From contig CACWLG010000017.1 of the NCBI GenBank assembly GCA_902761635.1, positions 1-60,328 of the forward strand: a stretch of DNA of 60,328 bases, in the 5' to 3' direction. The notes beneath the pieces were generated by a model. It saw nothing but the letters and a program-made list of their open reading frames with translations. It had not been told where the DNA came from and did no database searches. Positions 25,047 through 34,264 of the stretch are shown here, piece by piece. Both the position numbers and the translations under genes were made by a program. The stretch is from Oscillospiraceae bacterium. Lineage in GTDB: Bacteria > Bacillota > Clostridia > Oscillospirales > Oscillospiraceae. How positions within the stretch are numbered: position 1 is the stretch's first letter; each line of letters begins with the position of its first letter.

Positions 25047-25997
25047 TTGAAACAACCAAATTCCTGCAATTTCAAAACCTCCATCGGCGGTCAGGCCCTG
25101 ATTGAAGGGATCCTGATGCGCGGGCCGAAGAAGCAGGCCATTGTCTGCCGCACCAAGGACGGTCTGGTGGAGAAAACCGAAGAGCTCAAGTTCATCAAGG
25201 ACCGCTACCCCATCCTGGGCTGGCCCCTCATCCGAGGCTGCGCCATCTTTCTCAGCTCCATGATCAACGGCATGCAGGCCCTGACCTACTCGGCGAGCCT
25301 TGTGCCCATTGAGGAGCAGGGCGAGCCGGACAAGGTGGATCAGTGGATCGAGAAGCACTTCTCCGAGGAGAAGGCCAAGAACATCATCATCGGCGTGGCC
25401 GTGGTGCTCGGCATCCTGCTGAGTCTGTTCCTGTTCATCTTCCTGCCCGCGCTGATCGTGAGTCTCATCAAGCCCCTGACCGAGAGCCTCTTCATCCGCA
25501 ACATCGCCGAGGGCCTGACCCGCGTGGTGATCCTGCTTGTCTACATGAAGCTCGTCACCTTCACCCCGGATGTCAAGCGCCTGTTCTCCTACCACGGGGC
25601 CGAGCACAAGACCATCTTCTGCTATGAGCACGGCAAGGAGCTGACGGTCGAAAACGTGCGGCCCGAGTCGCGCTTCCACCCCCGCTGCGGCACCAGCTTT
25701 CTGCTGGTCGTGGTGGTGGTGAGCATCCTTGTAAACTCCGTCGTGCGCGTGCAGAACACCTTCGCCCGTATGGGCTTTCACCTGCTGCTGCTGCCGCTCG
25801 TGGTCGGCATCAGCTATGAGATCAACCGCTGGTGCGGTCTGCACGACAACTGGCTGAGCAGCGTTCTGTCCGCTCCGGGCAAATGGCTGCAGCGCATCAC
25901 CACCAACGAGCCCGACGACAGCATGATCGAGTGCGCCATCCGGGCCATGGAGCTGGTCATCCCGGAAAAACAGGGCAGCGATGCCTGGGGGAGCTGA
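25047..25997 (+). CDS. DUF1385 (YqhQ-like) membrane protein
   Basis: 316 residues from TTG 25047, 8 bases after GAGGAG. Family hallmarks: IGGQALIEGILMRGP at the start, YHGAEHKTIFCYEHG and RFHPRCGTSFLL in the middle, separated by about four membrane helices. The conserved His/Glu/Cys residues suggest metal binding on the cytoplasmic face, but no function is established. It is next to prmC, a common arrangement in Clostridia where it often sits in the rpmE-prfA region. Confidence 0.9.
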   Translation: MKQPNSCNFKTSIGGQALIEGILMRGPKKQAIVCRTKDGLVEKTEELKFIKDRYPILGWPLIRGCAIFLSSMINGMQALTYSASLVPIEEQGEPDKVDQWIEKHFSEEKAKNIIIGVAVVLGILLSLFLFIFLPALIVSLIKPLTESLFIRNIAEGLTRVVILLVYMKLVTFTPDVKRLFSYHGAEHKTIFCYEHGKELTVENVRPESRFHPRCGTSFLLVVVVVSILVNSVVRVQNTFARMGFHLLLLPLVVGISYEINRWCGLHDNWLSSVLSAPGKWLQRITTNEPDDSMIECAIRAMELVIPEKQGSDAWGS

Positions 25998-26002
25998 GGA
26001 TT

Positions 26003-26857
26003 TTGAAAACCTATAACGAGCTTTACATCAACACCCGCAACACCCTCAAGCGCAGCGGGATCGAGGCCTATGCCCTCGAGGCCCGCGTGCTGGTGGCGAG
26101 CGCTGCCGGCAAGAGCGTGCAGCAGCTTCTGCGGGATCTGAATCTCTATACCACCGCCCAGGTGGAGGAGCAGGTGGCCGCGTACACCGCCCGGCGCCTG
26201 GACGGGGAACCCGTGGCCTATATCACGGGCGACTGGGAGTTTTACGGCCTGCCCATCAAGGTGACAAAGGACGTGCTTATCCCAAGGGCCGACACGGAGC
26301 TGCTGGTGGATCTGGTGAAGGCGGCGCTCACCGGCTACAAGATGGACGCGCGCATCCTGGATCTCTGCTGCGGCAGCGGCTGCATCACCTGCGCGGTGGG
26401 GCATGAGCTGCCCGCCACCAAGCTTGTGGCGGTGGATCTGAGCGCGAGCGCTCTGGAGGTCTGCCGGGCGAATGTCAACCTCAACCGTCTCACCACGCGC
26501 GTGATCTGCATGCAGGCGGACGCCACGGCCTCTCCCCCGCTGGGGATCGGGAGCTTTGACGTTATCGTGTCCAATCCCCCCTATATTGCCACCGACGAGA
26601 TCCAGACCCTTGACCGCTCGGTCCGGGACTACGAGCCCGTGTGGGCTCTTGACGGCGGGGCGGACGGCCTGCGTTTTTACAAGGCCATTATCAAGTACTG
26701 GAAGACGCTGCTGCGGCCGGAGGGCCTGCTGATCTTTGAGGTCGGCGAGGGCCAGGCCGAGGCTGTTTCCAACATGCTCGCCGCGGCGGGCTTCAGCTCC
26801 ACCTCGATCCACGAGGACGCAAGAGGTGTCGAGCGGGCCGTCGTGGGGAGAATGTAA
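26003..26857 (+). CDS. prmC: Release factor glutamine methyltransferase
   Basis: 284 residues from TTG 26003; the open frame runs further upstream but overlaps DUF1385. Helical N-terminal substrate domain (about 1-85); SAM-binding LDLCCGSGCIT (about 119-129); catalytic NPPY (191-194) that holds the glutamine amide. It methylates the GGQ glutamine of RF1 and RF2 in the cytoplasm, raising termination efficiency. It starts 5 bases after DUF1385 stops, so the two are cotranscribed. Confidence 0.95.
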   Translation: MKTYNELYINTRNTLKRSGIEAYALEARVLVASAAGKSVQQLLRDLNLYTTAQVEEQVAAYTARRLDGEPVAYITGDWEFYGLPIKVTKDVLIPRADTELLVDLVKAALTGYKMDARILDLCCGSGCITCAVGHELPATKLVAVDLSASALEVCRANVNLNRLTTRVICMQADATASPPLGIGSFDVIVSNPPYIATDEIQTLDRSVRDYEPVWALDGGADGLRFYKAIIKYWKTLLRPEGLLIFEVGEGQAEAVSNMLAAAGFSSTSIHEDARGVERAVVGRM

Positions 26858-26864
26858 AGCCTTT

Positions 26865-27048
26865 GGCTCCCTCTGTGATGGAGCCGCACGGTGCGTGTAC
26901 ACCCGCGCCGTGCCCGAGGGAGTTGTCCGCTGACAGGCCAGCCCCCTTCCACCGCCGAAGCGCTCAGACAAGCTTTGTATGTCGCACGCTTCCCGCGCGT
27001 CAGAATCCTCCCCCATATCGCCGCAAGCGGCTGGTGGAGGCAAGAATG
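26865..27048 (+). repeat. Cluster of short inverted repeats upstream of recA
   Basis: No gene in 26858-27085. GGCTCC/GGAGCC (26865-26885), GCACGG/CCGTGC (26886-26913) and outer CTCCCTC/GAGGGAG (26867-26922) build a compact cruciform-like unit, followed by a CTTCCACC ... GGTGGAGG pair. The style resembles dispersed intergenic repeats common in Oscillospiraceae-like genomes; that comparison is from memory. I saw no LexA-type operator (GAAC-N4-GTTC) before recA. Confidence 0.5.
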
Positions 27049-27085
27049 ATTACCCGCCGCTTCTGCGGCAGATTGGAGAAAGACA

Positions 27086-28207
27086 ATGGCTGAAAAGAAA
27101 AAGGCCCCCGCGGTTGCCGTGCCGGCCAATTCCGATAAGAAAAAAGCCCTGGAGACCGCGATCGCCAAGATCGAGAAGGACTACGGCAAGGGCACCATCA
27201 TGCGCCTGGGCGACGATATTTCCGTGAATGTGGAGGCGCTGTCCACAGGTTCGCTGGCGCTGGATCTAGCCCTCGGCATCGGCGGCATCCCCAAGGGGAG
27301 AATCGTGGAGATCTACGGTCCCGAGGCCAGCGGCAAGACCACCCTGGCCCTGCACGCGGTGGCCTCGGCTCAGAAGGCCGGGGGCGACGCGGCCTACATC
27401 GACGTGGAGCATGCCCTGGAGCCGGCCTATGCCCGCGCCCTCGGCGTGGACATCGACAGTCTCCTGATCTCCCAGCCGGACACCGGCGAGCAGGCCCTGG
27501 ACATTGCCGAATCCCTGGTGCGCTCCGGCGCTGTGGACGTGGTGGTGGTGGACTCCGTCGCCGCGCTCATCCCCCGCGTGGAGCTGGAGGGTGAGGTCGG
27601 CGACACCGTGGTCGGCGCCCTGGCACGGCTCATGAGCCAGGCCATGCGCCGCCTTGCCGGCGCCATTTCCAAGAATAACTGCACCGTCATCTTCATCAAC
27701 CAGCTGCGTCAGAAGATCGGCGTCATGTACGGAAACCCCGAGACCACGCCCGGCGGCCTCGCTCTCAAGTATTACGCGAGCGTGCGCATCGACGTGCGGC
27801 GCATCGAGACCCTCAAGGTCAACGGCGAGATGGTGGGCAACCGCACCCGCGCCAAGGTCGTCAAGAACAAGGTCGCGCCCCCCTTCCGTGAAGCGGAGTT
27901 CGACATCATGTACGGCGAAGGCATCTCCAAGATCGGCGAGATCGTGGACCTCGGCGTAAAGCTGGAGATCATCGACAAGGCCGGCGCCTGGTTCACCGTG
28001 GACGGCAACCGCATCCAGGGCCGCGACGGTGTGAAGCAGTACCTCGCGGAGAACCCCGAGGTCTGCGACCGGATCGAGCAGGAGATCCGCGACAACGCCC
28101 ATAAGCTCATGAGCCCCCAGGCCATGAAGGCTGCCCAGGCGGCAGGCCGTGCCGCCGCTCCCGCCCCGGCGGTGGATGTGAGCGCGGCGGACTTTGACGA
28201 GGACTAA
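27086..28207 (+). CDS. recA: Recombinase A
   Basis: 373 residues. Walker [10 protein letters not shown] (78-86), Walker [14 protein letters not shown]1/L2 region with [13 protein letters not shown] and [20 protein letters not shown]. The acidic C-terminus (AADFDED) is typical. It forms filaments on single-stranded DNA for strand exchange and stimulates LexA self-cleavage. ATG 27086 follows GGAGAAAG. It is followed by recX 8 bases downstream. Confidence 0.99.
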   Translation: MAEKKKAPAVAVPANSDKKKALETAIAKIEKDYGKGTIMRLGDDISVNVEALSTGSLALDLALGIGGIPKGRIVEIYGPEASGKTTLALHAVASAQKAGGDAAYIDVEHALEPAYARALGVDIDSLLISQPDTGEQALDIAESLVRSGAVDVVVVDSVAALIPRVELEGEVGDTVVGALARLMSQAMRRLAGAISKNNCTVIFINQLRQKIGVMYGNPETTPGGLALKYYASVRIDVRRIETLKVNGEMVGNRTRAKVVKNKVAPPFREAEFDIMYGEGISKIGEIVDLGVKLEIIDKAGAWFTVDGNRIQGRDGVKQYLAENPEVCDRIEQEIRDNAHKLMSPQAMKAAQAAGRAAAPAPAVDVSAADFDED

Positions 28208-28215
28208 GCCCCTCG

Positions 28216-28827
28216 ATGCTGATCACTTCCCTGAAACAGACCTCGCCCGAGCATGTCACCGTCTGCCTTGACGACGGCGGGGAAATCCGCGCCACCCTCG
28301 GCGTGGTGACGGAGCTGCGGCTTTTTCGCGGGCGGGAGCTGGACAGCGATGCTCTGGAAACGCTGCAAACCCTGGCGGGGCGCGCCCTTGCCCGGGAAAA
28401 GGCCCTGCAGCTTGTATCCCGGCGGCAGATGTCGGCAAGGGAGCTTGGAAAAAAGCTCAGAGAAAAGGGCTTTGACGAGCAGACTGCGGACTACTGCGTC
28501 TCGTGGATCATGGAGCGCGGGCTGATAAACGAGGAAAACTATGCCGCCGCCATCGTCCGGCACTATGCCGCAAAGGGCTACGGCGAGGGGCACATCCGGC
28601 AGGAGCTTTTGCACCGCGGCATCCCGCGGGAGCTGCAGGACGAAGCGCTCTCCGCCATGCCGGAGAGCACGGAGAAGCTTGACCGCTTCATCGCCCAGCG
28701 CCTGAAGGACCCCGGAAACCGGGACGCGGTCAGGAAGCTCAGCGCCGCGCTCTTTCGCCGGGGCTACGGCGGGGAGGAGATCCGCGCCGCGCTGGCACGC
28801 TTTCAAACCTCTTTGGAGGATGAATAA
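28216..28827 (+). CDS. recX: RecA regulator RecX
   Basis: 203 residues with three-helix RecX repeats: RALAREKALQLVSRRQMSAR, LREKGFDEQTADYCVSWIME and the HIRQELLHRGIPRE part are recognisable. RecX binds RecA filaments and limits their growth. An N-terminal beta-rich segment (about 1-45) is the usual clostridial extension. Located directly after recA, its usual partner, and overlapping the region of the rimO ribosome binding site. Confidence 0.93.
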   Translation: MLITSLKQTSPEHVTVCLDDGGEIRATLGVVTELRLFRGRELDSDALETLQTLAGRALAREKALQLVSRRQMSARELGKKLREKGFDEQTADYCVSWIMERGLINEENYAAAIVRHYAAKGYGEGHIRQELLHRGIPRELQDEALSAMPESTEKLDRFIAQRLKDPGNRDAVRKLSAALFRRGYGGEEIRAALARFQTSLEDE

Positions 28828-28828
28828 C

Positions 28829-30154
28829 ATGGAAAAAAGCTTTGCAATGATCTCGCTGGGCTGCGCCAAAAATCTGGTCAACAGCGAGCAGATGCTTTAC
28901 CTGATGAGTGAGGCGGGCTTCACCCTGGTCCCGGACCCGGAGGGGGCCGACCTCGTCATCGTCAATACCTGCGGCTTCATCGACGCCGCCAAGAGTGAGG
29001 CCATCGACAGCATCCTCGAAATGGCGGAGCTGAAAAAAGCCGGGAAGCTCGGCGGCCTCATCGTGACGGGCTGTCTTGCCGAGCGCTATCGGGACTCCAT
29101 TTTGCAGGAGCTGCCCGAGATCGACGCCGTGCTCGGTGTGGGCAGCTTCAAGGACATCGTGGCCGCGGCAAACGCCGTGATGGAAAAGCGCTCCCTCAGC
29201 CTCTTCGGCGATCAGAGCGCGCCGGTGGATGAGATCCCCCGCGTGGTCACCACCGGACCGGGCTGGGCCTACCTCCGCATTGCGGAGGGCTGCAACAACT
29301 TCTGCGCCTTCTGCGCCATCCCCTTCATCCGGGGCCGCTACCGCTCACGGAGCATGGAAAACATCCTCGAGGAGGCGCGGGATCTCGCGGCGCACGGGGC
29401 CAGGGAGCTCATCGTCATCGCCCAGGACATCACCCGCTACGGCACCGATCTCTACGGCAGGCGTTCCCTGGCGGAGCTCTGCCGAAGGCTCTCGGAGATC
29501 GAGGGCGTCGAATGGCTGCGCTTACATTATTTATATGTAGACCAGTTTGACGACGAGCTGATCGAGGAGATCGCCTCGAACCCCAAGATCGTCAAGTATC
29601 TGGATATCCCCATCCAGCACATCAACGACAATATCCTGAAGCGCATGAACCGCCGCGGCACCGGCGCGGATATTCGCAGGCTCTTCAAGACCCTGCGCTC
29701 GCGTATCCCCGGTCTTGTGCTGCGCACGAGCCTCATCGCCGGTCTCCCCGGCGAGGGGGAGGCAGAATTTGAGGAGCTGTGCGACTTTCTGCGTGAGGCG
29801 CGCATTGAGCGCGTCGGCGTCTTCCCCTTCTCCCCGGAGGAGGGCACGCCCGCAGCGCAGATGGAGCATGCAGACCCGGAAGAGGCCCAGCGCCGCGCCG
29901 ACCTGATCCTTGAGCTGCAGGCGCCCATCATGGAGGATTTCTGCCGGAGCTTTGTGGGGAAAACCCTCGATGTGCTGTGCGAAGGCTTTGATGAGGAGAG
30001 CGGCCTGTACATGGGCCGCAGCTATGCCGACTCGCCGGATATCGACGGGCAGGTGCTGTACACCGGTCCCGGCCGTGAGGGCGAGCTGCAGAAGGTTTTG
30101 ATCGAGAGCACGGAGGACGGGCTGCTCTACGGCCGGCTGAAGGGGGGAGCGTAA
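28829..30154 (+). CDS. rimO: Ribosomal protein S12 methylthiotransferase
   Basis: 441 residues from ATG 28829, 8 bases after GGAGGA; an ATG at 28820 touches the ribosome binding site. N-terminal UPF0004 domain (SLGCAKNLVNSE, Cys12) holds one iron-sulfur cluster; the radical-SAM motif is C155-x3-C159-x2-C162 in GCNNFCAFC; a TRAM-like tail ends the protein. It adds a methylthio group to the Asp of ribosomal protein S12. The stop overlaps the pgsA start (TAATG). Confidence 0.96.
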   Translation: MEKSFAMISLGCAKNLVNSEQMLYLMSEAGFTLVPDPEGADLVIVNTCGFIDAAKSEAIDSILEMAELKKAGKLGGLIVTGCLAERYRDSILQELPEIDAVLGVGSFKDIVAAANAVMEKRSLSLFGDQSAPVDEIPRVVTTGPGWAYLRIAEGCNNFCAFCAIPFIRGRYRSRSMENILEEARDLAAHGARELIVIAQDITRYGTDLYGRRSLAELCRRLSEIEGVEWLRLHYLYVDQFDDELIEEIASNPKIVKYLDIPIQHINDNILKRMNRRGTGADIRRLFKTLRSRIPGLVLRTSLIAGLPGEGEAEFEELCDFLREARIERVGVFPFSPEEGTPAAQMEHADPEEAQRRADLILELQAPIMEDFCRSFVGKTLDVLCEGFDEESGLYMGRSYADSPDIDGQVLYTGPGREGELQKVLIESTEDGLLYGRLKGGA

Positions 30155-30675
30155 TGAACACCACTGCCAACAAGATCACCATGCTGCGCGTTTTTCTGAT
30201 TCCCGTGTTTATGGTGCTGGCCTATCTGGATCTGCGCATCCCCGCCGTCATCGTCTTTATCCTTGCCAGTCTCAGCGACCTGCTGGACGGCTATATCGCC
30301 CGGCATTACAACCAGATCTCCAATTTCGGCAAGTTCATGGACCCGCTGGCAGACAAGATGCTGGTGCTCTCGTGCATGTGCTTTCTGGTGGAAAAGGGGC
30401 AGATGCCCGGCTGGGCTGTCGCCATCATCCTCTTCCGCGAGTTTGCCGTGTCGGGTCTGCGCCTTGTGGCGGCGGAGCGGCAGCATGTCATCGCCGCGGC
30501 CTGGTCCGGCAAGGTGAAGACCACCTGCACGATGATCGGCCTGTGCTTTCTGATCGTCTTCCGCGAGTACCCGGAGCTGAATCTCTTCGTCACCGCCGTC
30601 ATCCTCATCACCACCGTCTATTCCGGCGTGGAGTACTTTATTAAAAACTGGTCTGTATTTAAAGATGCCGATTGA
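30154..30675 (+). CDS. pgsA: CDP-diacylglycerol-glycerol-3-phosphate 3-phosphatidyltransferase
   Basis: 173 residues with about five membrane helices. The CDP-alcohol phosphotransferase motif DG-xx-AR-x8-G-xxx-D-xxx-D is intact (LDGYIARHYNQIS, then GKFMDPLADK). It makes phosphatidylglycerophosphate, the first step to phosphatidylglycerol. Translation is coupled to rimO. The rimO-pgsA order is common in Firmicutes (often with cinA and recA). Confidence 0.95.
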   Translation: MNTTANKITMLRVFLIPVFMVLAYLDLRIPAVIVFILASLSDLLDGYIARHYNQISNFGKFMDPLADKMLVLSCMCFLVEKGQMPGWAVAIILFREFAVSGLRLVAAERQHVIAAAWSGKVKTTCTMIGLCFLIVFREYPELNLFVTAVILITTVYSGVEYFIKNWSVFKDAD

Positions 30676-30785
30676 TCGGTGTTCACAGGGGTCGATCCCC
30701 GGATCGGCCCGAAGCCCTGACGATTTGCAAATTCACGGGCCGATGAGAGTGTCGGCCCTACGGCATATAAAAGGAGTAATGTCAC
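30676..30785 (+). repeat. Spacer before cysS with GGGCCGA hairpin
   Basis: GGGCCGA (30737-30743) and TCGGCCC (30752-30758) form a hairpin; GGGCCGATGAG also occurs at 17995-18005. A further GGATCGGCCCG-type sequence lies at about 30702. No T-box hallmark is visible although cysS is often T-box controlled. The cysS ribosome binding site AAGGAG is at its end. Confidence 0.45.
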
Positions 30786-32237
30786 ATGATCCTGTACAAT
30801 TCCGCCTCTCGCAAGCGGGAGGAGTTCGTTCCCTATGATCCGAGCCTTGTCAAGATGTACACCTGCGGGCCGACGGTCTATCACTTCGCGCACATCGGCA
30901 ATCTCCGTTCCTACATCATGGAGGATATTCTGGAGAAGTATCTGCGCTACACGGGCTATAACGTCAAGCGCGTCATGAACATCACCGACGTCGGCCATCT
31001 CACCTCCGACGCGGACGAGGGCGAGGACAAGATGCTCAAGGGCGCGAGGCGCGAGCACAAGAGCGTGCTGGAGATCGCGCAGTACTACACCGACGCCTTC
31101 TTTGACGACTGCGCAAAGCTCAACATCAAGACCCCCGACGTGGTGGAGCCCGCCACTCACTGCATCGACGATTACATCCGCATCATTCAGAAGCTCATGG
31201 ACACGGGCTACGCCTACTTTGCCGGCGGCAATGTGTACTTCGATACCTCAAAGCTTGAAAAGTATTATGTCTTCAACGACTTCAAGGAGGAGGATCTGAA
31301 CGTCGGCGTGCGCGAGGGCGTGGAGGAAGATACCAATAAGCGCAACCGGAACGATTTTGTGCTCTGGTTCACCAAGTCCAAGTTCGAGGATCAGGCCCTC
31401 AAGTGGGATTCTCCCTGGGGTGTGGGCTATCCCGGCTGGCACATCGAGTGCTCCGGCATTTCCATGAAGCACCTGGGTGAGAACATCGACATTCACTGCG
31501 GCGGCATTGACAACGCCTTCCCCCACCACACTAACGAAATTGCCCAGTCCGAGGCCTATCTCGGCCATCCCTGGGTCAAATACTGGATGCATGTCCTCCA
31601 CCTGAACACCACCTCCGGCAAAATGAGCAAGTCCAGCGGCGAGTTTCTGACCGTGTCTCTGCTCGAGCAGAAGGGCTACGATCCCCTGGCCTACCGCTTC
31701 TTCTGTCTCCAGAGCCACTACCGCAAGAGCCTGGTGTTCTCCTGGGAGAACCTCGACAACGCCCAGGGCGCATACAACAAGCTCATCGCCCGCGTCGCGG
31801 CCCTCAATCCCGGGGACGGGGAGTTCGACGAGGCGGCATTCCACGAGCTCGATCAGAAATTCCGCACCGCCATGGATAACGACCTCAACTCCTCCCTCGC
31901 GGTCACGGCGCTCTATGACGTGCTCAAGGCCAAAACCAACGACGCAACCAAGCTCAAGGCGATCGCGGCTTTTGATACCGTGCTTGGACTGAGCCTGATC
32001 GAAAAGGCCGCTGCCAGGCGTGAGGAGCTCAAGCGCCAGCAGGTTGTGGCCGGGGAGTTCACCATCATCTCCGAGTCCGGCGAGGCCGATGCCGATGTGG
32101 AGGCGAAGATCCGCGCCCGCCAGGACGCCAAGAAGGCCAAGAACTTTGCCGAGGCCGACCGCATCCGTGACGAGCTCAAGGCCGCAGGCATCGAGGTGAC
32201 CGACATTCCCCACGGAGCCAAGTGGAAGAGGATTTAA
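30786..32237 (+). CDS. cysS: Cysteine-tRNA ligase
   Basis: 483 residues, class I synthetase. The HIGH-like motif is H36-I-G-N39, KMSKS is at 279-283, and zinc-binding residues include Cys27 in YTCGPT and the C/H residues around HIECSGISMKHLG. It charges tRNA-Cys in the cytoplasm. The C-terminal region has the usual DALR helices. ATG 30786 follows AAGGAG by about 9 bases. Confidence 0.98.
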   Translation: MILYNSASRKREEFVPYDPSLVKMYTCGPTVYHFAHIGNLRSYIMEDILEKYLRYTGYNVKRVMNITDVGHLTSDADEGEDKMLKGARREHKSVLEIAQYYTDAFFDDCAKLNIKTPDVVEPATHCIDDYIRIIQKLMDTGYAYFAGGNVYFDTSKLEKYYVFNDFKEEDLNVGVREGVEEDTNKRNRNDFVLWFTKSKFEDQALKWDSPWGVGYPGWHIECSGISMKHLGENIDIHCGGIDNAFPHHTNEIAQSEAYLGHPWVKYWMHVLHLNTTSGKMSKSSGEFLTVSLLEQKGYDPLAYRFFCLQSHYRKSLVFSWENLDNAQGAYNKLIARVAALNPGDGEFDEAAFHELDQKFRTAMDNDLNSSLAVTALYDVLKAKTNDATKLKAIAAFDTVLGLSLIEKAAARREELKRQQVVAGEFTIISESGEADADVEAKIRARQDAKKAKNFAEADRIRDELKAAGIEVTDIPHGAKWKRI

Positions 32238-32253
32238 AAACTCCGCCCTTCAT

Positions 32254-32291
32254 GTGAAAAAACACAGCGCCGCACGGTTTCGTGCGGCGCT
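32254..32291 (-). terminator. Hairpin terminator between cysS and the convergent hydrolase operon
   Basis: AGCGCCGCACG / CGTGCGGCGCT, loop GTTT, with a T run (complement of GAAAAAAC) on the minus-strand side. It ends the minus operon and may also serve cysS. Confidence 0.7.
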
Positions 32292-32304
32292 GCTGCTGTC
32301 TGTC

Positions 32305-32492
32305 TTACGCTATGGATGTAAGCGGAATCTGCCTCAGGTCCCAGCTCGCGTCGGGGTGGATGGTGATGAGTTCCGCACCGCGCGTATCCTGTCGTTCGCC
32401 TCGGCAAAGGCCGGGCTGTAATCCAGATTGTTCAGGAACAGATCGGCAAATCCTTCGATCCGTTTCTGAACGCCGTTGTTTTTGCTCTCCAT
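32305..32492 (-). pseudogene. Short gene with apparent frameshift (unknown family)
   Basis: ATG 32492, 4 bases after the hydrolase stop, opens a frame beginning MESKNNGVQKRIEGF and reading DYSPAFAEANDRI, which stops at 32334. The other frame continues naturally as RGAELITIHPDASWDLRQ and ends at TAA 32305. The switch falls at a GCGC stretch near 32380, so two extra bases would explain it. The intact product would be about 61 residues. I do not recognise the family. It could also be a real gene with an assembly or sequencing error. Confidence 0.4.
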
Positions 32493-32495
32493 CTC

Positions 32496-33848
32496 TTATA
32501 CTCCGTAGGGATAGGTGGAATTCTTATCCAGGGGGTAATAGGTGTAATTGCTGTTGACAGGCCGTTCTCCCCTGCCGAGGGCCCAGTCGAGCATGCCGTA
32601 TTCCATGGCGTCGGTGATGATGCCGTAGTGTCCGCCCCCGGCGCACTCGACCACCGTGACATTGTTGCCGTGGGCCACCATGAGCTCGATGGCCCGCTTG
32701 TTCATGCCCACGCCGCCAAACTCAAACAGATAAAAACACGTTCCCGCCTTCGCCGTGCTGTCGCACTGGGTCGGCGTCAGGGTGTGCCCGTCCATCTCCC
32801 AGTGCATGCCCGCGTCAAAGGTCATGACCGTCTTCGTGCGCACGCCGTAATTTTCATAGAGGATCGCCGCGCCCTGACAGGCGGTGTAGGCGCCCATGCT
32901 GGCCCCGCAGAGGACCAGATCGTGCAGGAAGACGTTGTTCTCCAGCGCCGCCTGCTCGAGCGCGCGCCAGGAGTCCTCCACCTTGTCCGCCTCGTGGCCG
33001 AAGCCGTTGGCATAGCAAAGGAGCATGATGGCGTTGGGCGGGTCCGGGCTGTAAATGTATTCCGTGAGGTAGTTGTTGGCCAGGGCCTCATCGTAGCCGC
33101 CGGGGTAAAAGATCATGCACGTGGTCTCAGGCCCTGCGTCCTTCGGGACATAGATGAGCCCCAGGCGGTGATAATACAGGACGCCCTTGCCGAGGTCATA
33201 GCCTGCGTATTCCGAGTAGCGCACCGGCTCCTCCGGCGTCTCATTCATGGCGACGATGCGGTTCAGGCAGCGCTGCTCCAGGCTTTCGCTGTCCTTGTAG
33301 TCGCCAAGCTCTCTCCAGCGCTGCACCGCCTCATCCAGGCGGCAGGCGTAGGTGGCCTCCAGCGCCCGCTGATAGAGGGTCTCGCGGCAGCTCTCCAGCA
33401 GCGCCTTTGCCCCGGGATAGTCCGGGAGCGTGCCCAGCAGGGAGATCGCCTCGGCATGGCGGTCCTCTTCGGCATAGCGCCCGGCCCGCCGGAAGTCGCA
33501 TTCCTGCGCCCGCTGCGCCGCGTCCTCAAAATCGCTGAGGGCAAGAAAGCCCTCCTTCGCACCGAGAAAGTCCCCCGCCTGCAAAAGCCGCTCCGCCGCC
33601 CGGTATTCCGATTTCTTCTCCTCGATCACAAGCTGCTCGTCACAGTCCCTCACGCGCTCCTCGAGCCCGAGAGAGAGGAACACGTCCCGCGCGGCCGCAT
33701 AGTCTCCGGCGGTATAGAAAGCCTCCGCCCGACCGAGCGCTGCCTGCCGCTGCCGCGCGCGCAGAAAGCGCCATCCGACCAGCGCCCCCAGCAGCAGCAC
33801 CGTGATCAGGAGCACAAACGCCAGTATTCTTCTACCTGTCCTTGTCAC
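32496..33848 (-). CDS. Membrane-anchored protein with TPR-like repeats and alpha/beta-hydrolase domain
   Basis: 450 residues from GTG 33848 (GAGGG 8 bases upstream). Transmembrane anchor about 8-28; helical repeats about 35-205 with the pattern A-E-x-F/L-x-A-G-D-Y/F seen three times (AEAFYTAGDYAAARDVF, AERLLQAGDFLGAKEGF); then a hydrolase-like domain with a Gly-x-Ser-x-Gly elbow, GASMG (Ser317), an acid candidate near Asp345 or Asp353 and a His at 407 in GGGHYG. It probably faces outward and could be an esterase or peptidase. The triad is inferred from spacing only. Confidence 0.75.
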   Translation of the reverse strand: MTRTGRRILAFVLLITVLLLGALVGWRFLRARQRQAALGRAEAFYTAGDYAAARDVFLSLGLEERVRDCDEQLVIEEKKSEYRAAERLLQAGDFLGAKEGFLALSDFEDAAQRAQECDFRRAGRYAEEDRHAEAISLLGTLPDYPGAKALLESCRETLYQRALEATYACRLDEAVQRWRELGDYKDSESLEQRCLNRIVAMNETPEEPVRYSEYAGYDLGKGVLYYHRLGLIYVPKDAGPETTCMIFYPGGYDEALANNYLTEYIYSPDPPNAIMLLCYANGFGHEADKVEDSWRALEQAALENNVFLHDLVLCGASMGAYTACQGAAILYENYGVRTKTVMTFDAGMHWEMDGHTLTPTQCDSTAKAGTCFYLFEFGGVGMNKRAIELMVAHGNNVTVVECAGGGHYGIITDAMEYGMLDWALGRGERPVNSNYTYYPLDKNSTYPYGV

Positions 33849-34264
33849 AGCAAAACCCTCTGTACGCAGAATGAAGGGCTGCCGCCCTTCTGCCGAAGCG
33901 GCAGACAGCCGTTTTGTATTGTATCGCAGCGCCGGGCTTTGCGCAAGTTTTTTTCTTTTCGCGGGGGTGTCTTTCCCGGGCAGCTCTCGCCGTGCCCCGC
34001 CGCGGCGGGGATATGGGAGTGTCGTATAAAAAAGGGCGTTCTGGAGTTTTGCAGGATTGTCTATTTTTTTTAATGATTACAGTTGCCTTTTTTATTGAAT
34101 TATGTTAAACTGCTGTATATTGATAAGAATAGGCATTTTGTGTCTTTTCGGCACTTTTTTTATGGAATGATCCCGGTTTTTTCTGAAACGAAGTGCTTTA
34201 TCTTATTACTTCTATTTTCTTTACATATTTTATTTTATTTTCAGAACGTGGAGAGATACTTGCT
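33849..34264 (+). other. Intergenic region, 416 bases, with EPS operon promoter and AT-rich leader
   Basis: The first 170 bases are GC-rich with GGCAG- and CCCCGCCGCGGCGGGG-type palindromes; from about 34030 it is strongly AT-rich. It carries the promoter at 34083-34111 and a leader of about 150 bases rich in T. I saw no small gene with a convincing ribosome binding site. Confidence 0.5.
34083..34111 (+). promoter_or_regulatory. Promoter of the exopolysaccharide regulatory operon
   Basis: TTGCCT, 17-base spacer ending TG-T, then TAAACT (extended -10). About 155 bases upstream of ATG 34265. Confidence 0.6.

Noticed and set aside
30676-30785. T-box before cysS
   Set aside because: The leader is too short and lacks the T-box sequence and a terminator/antiterminator pair.
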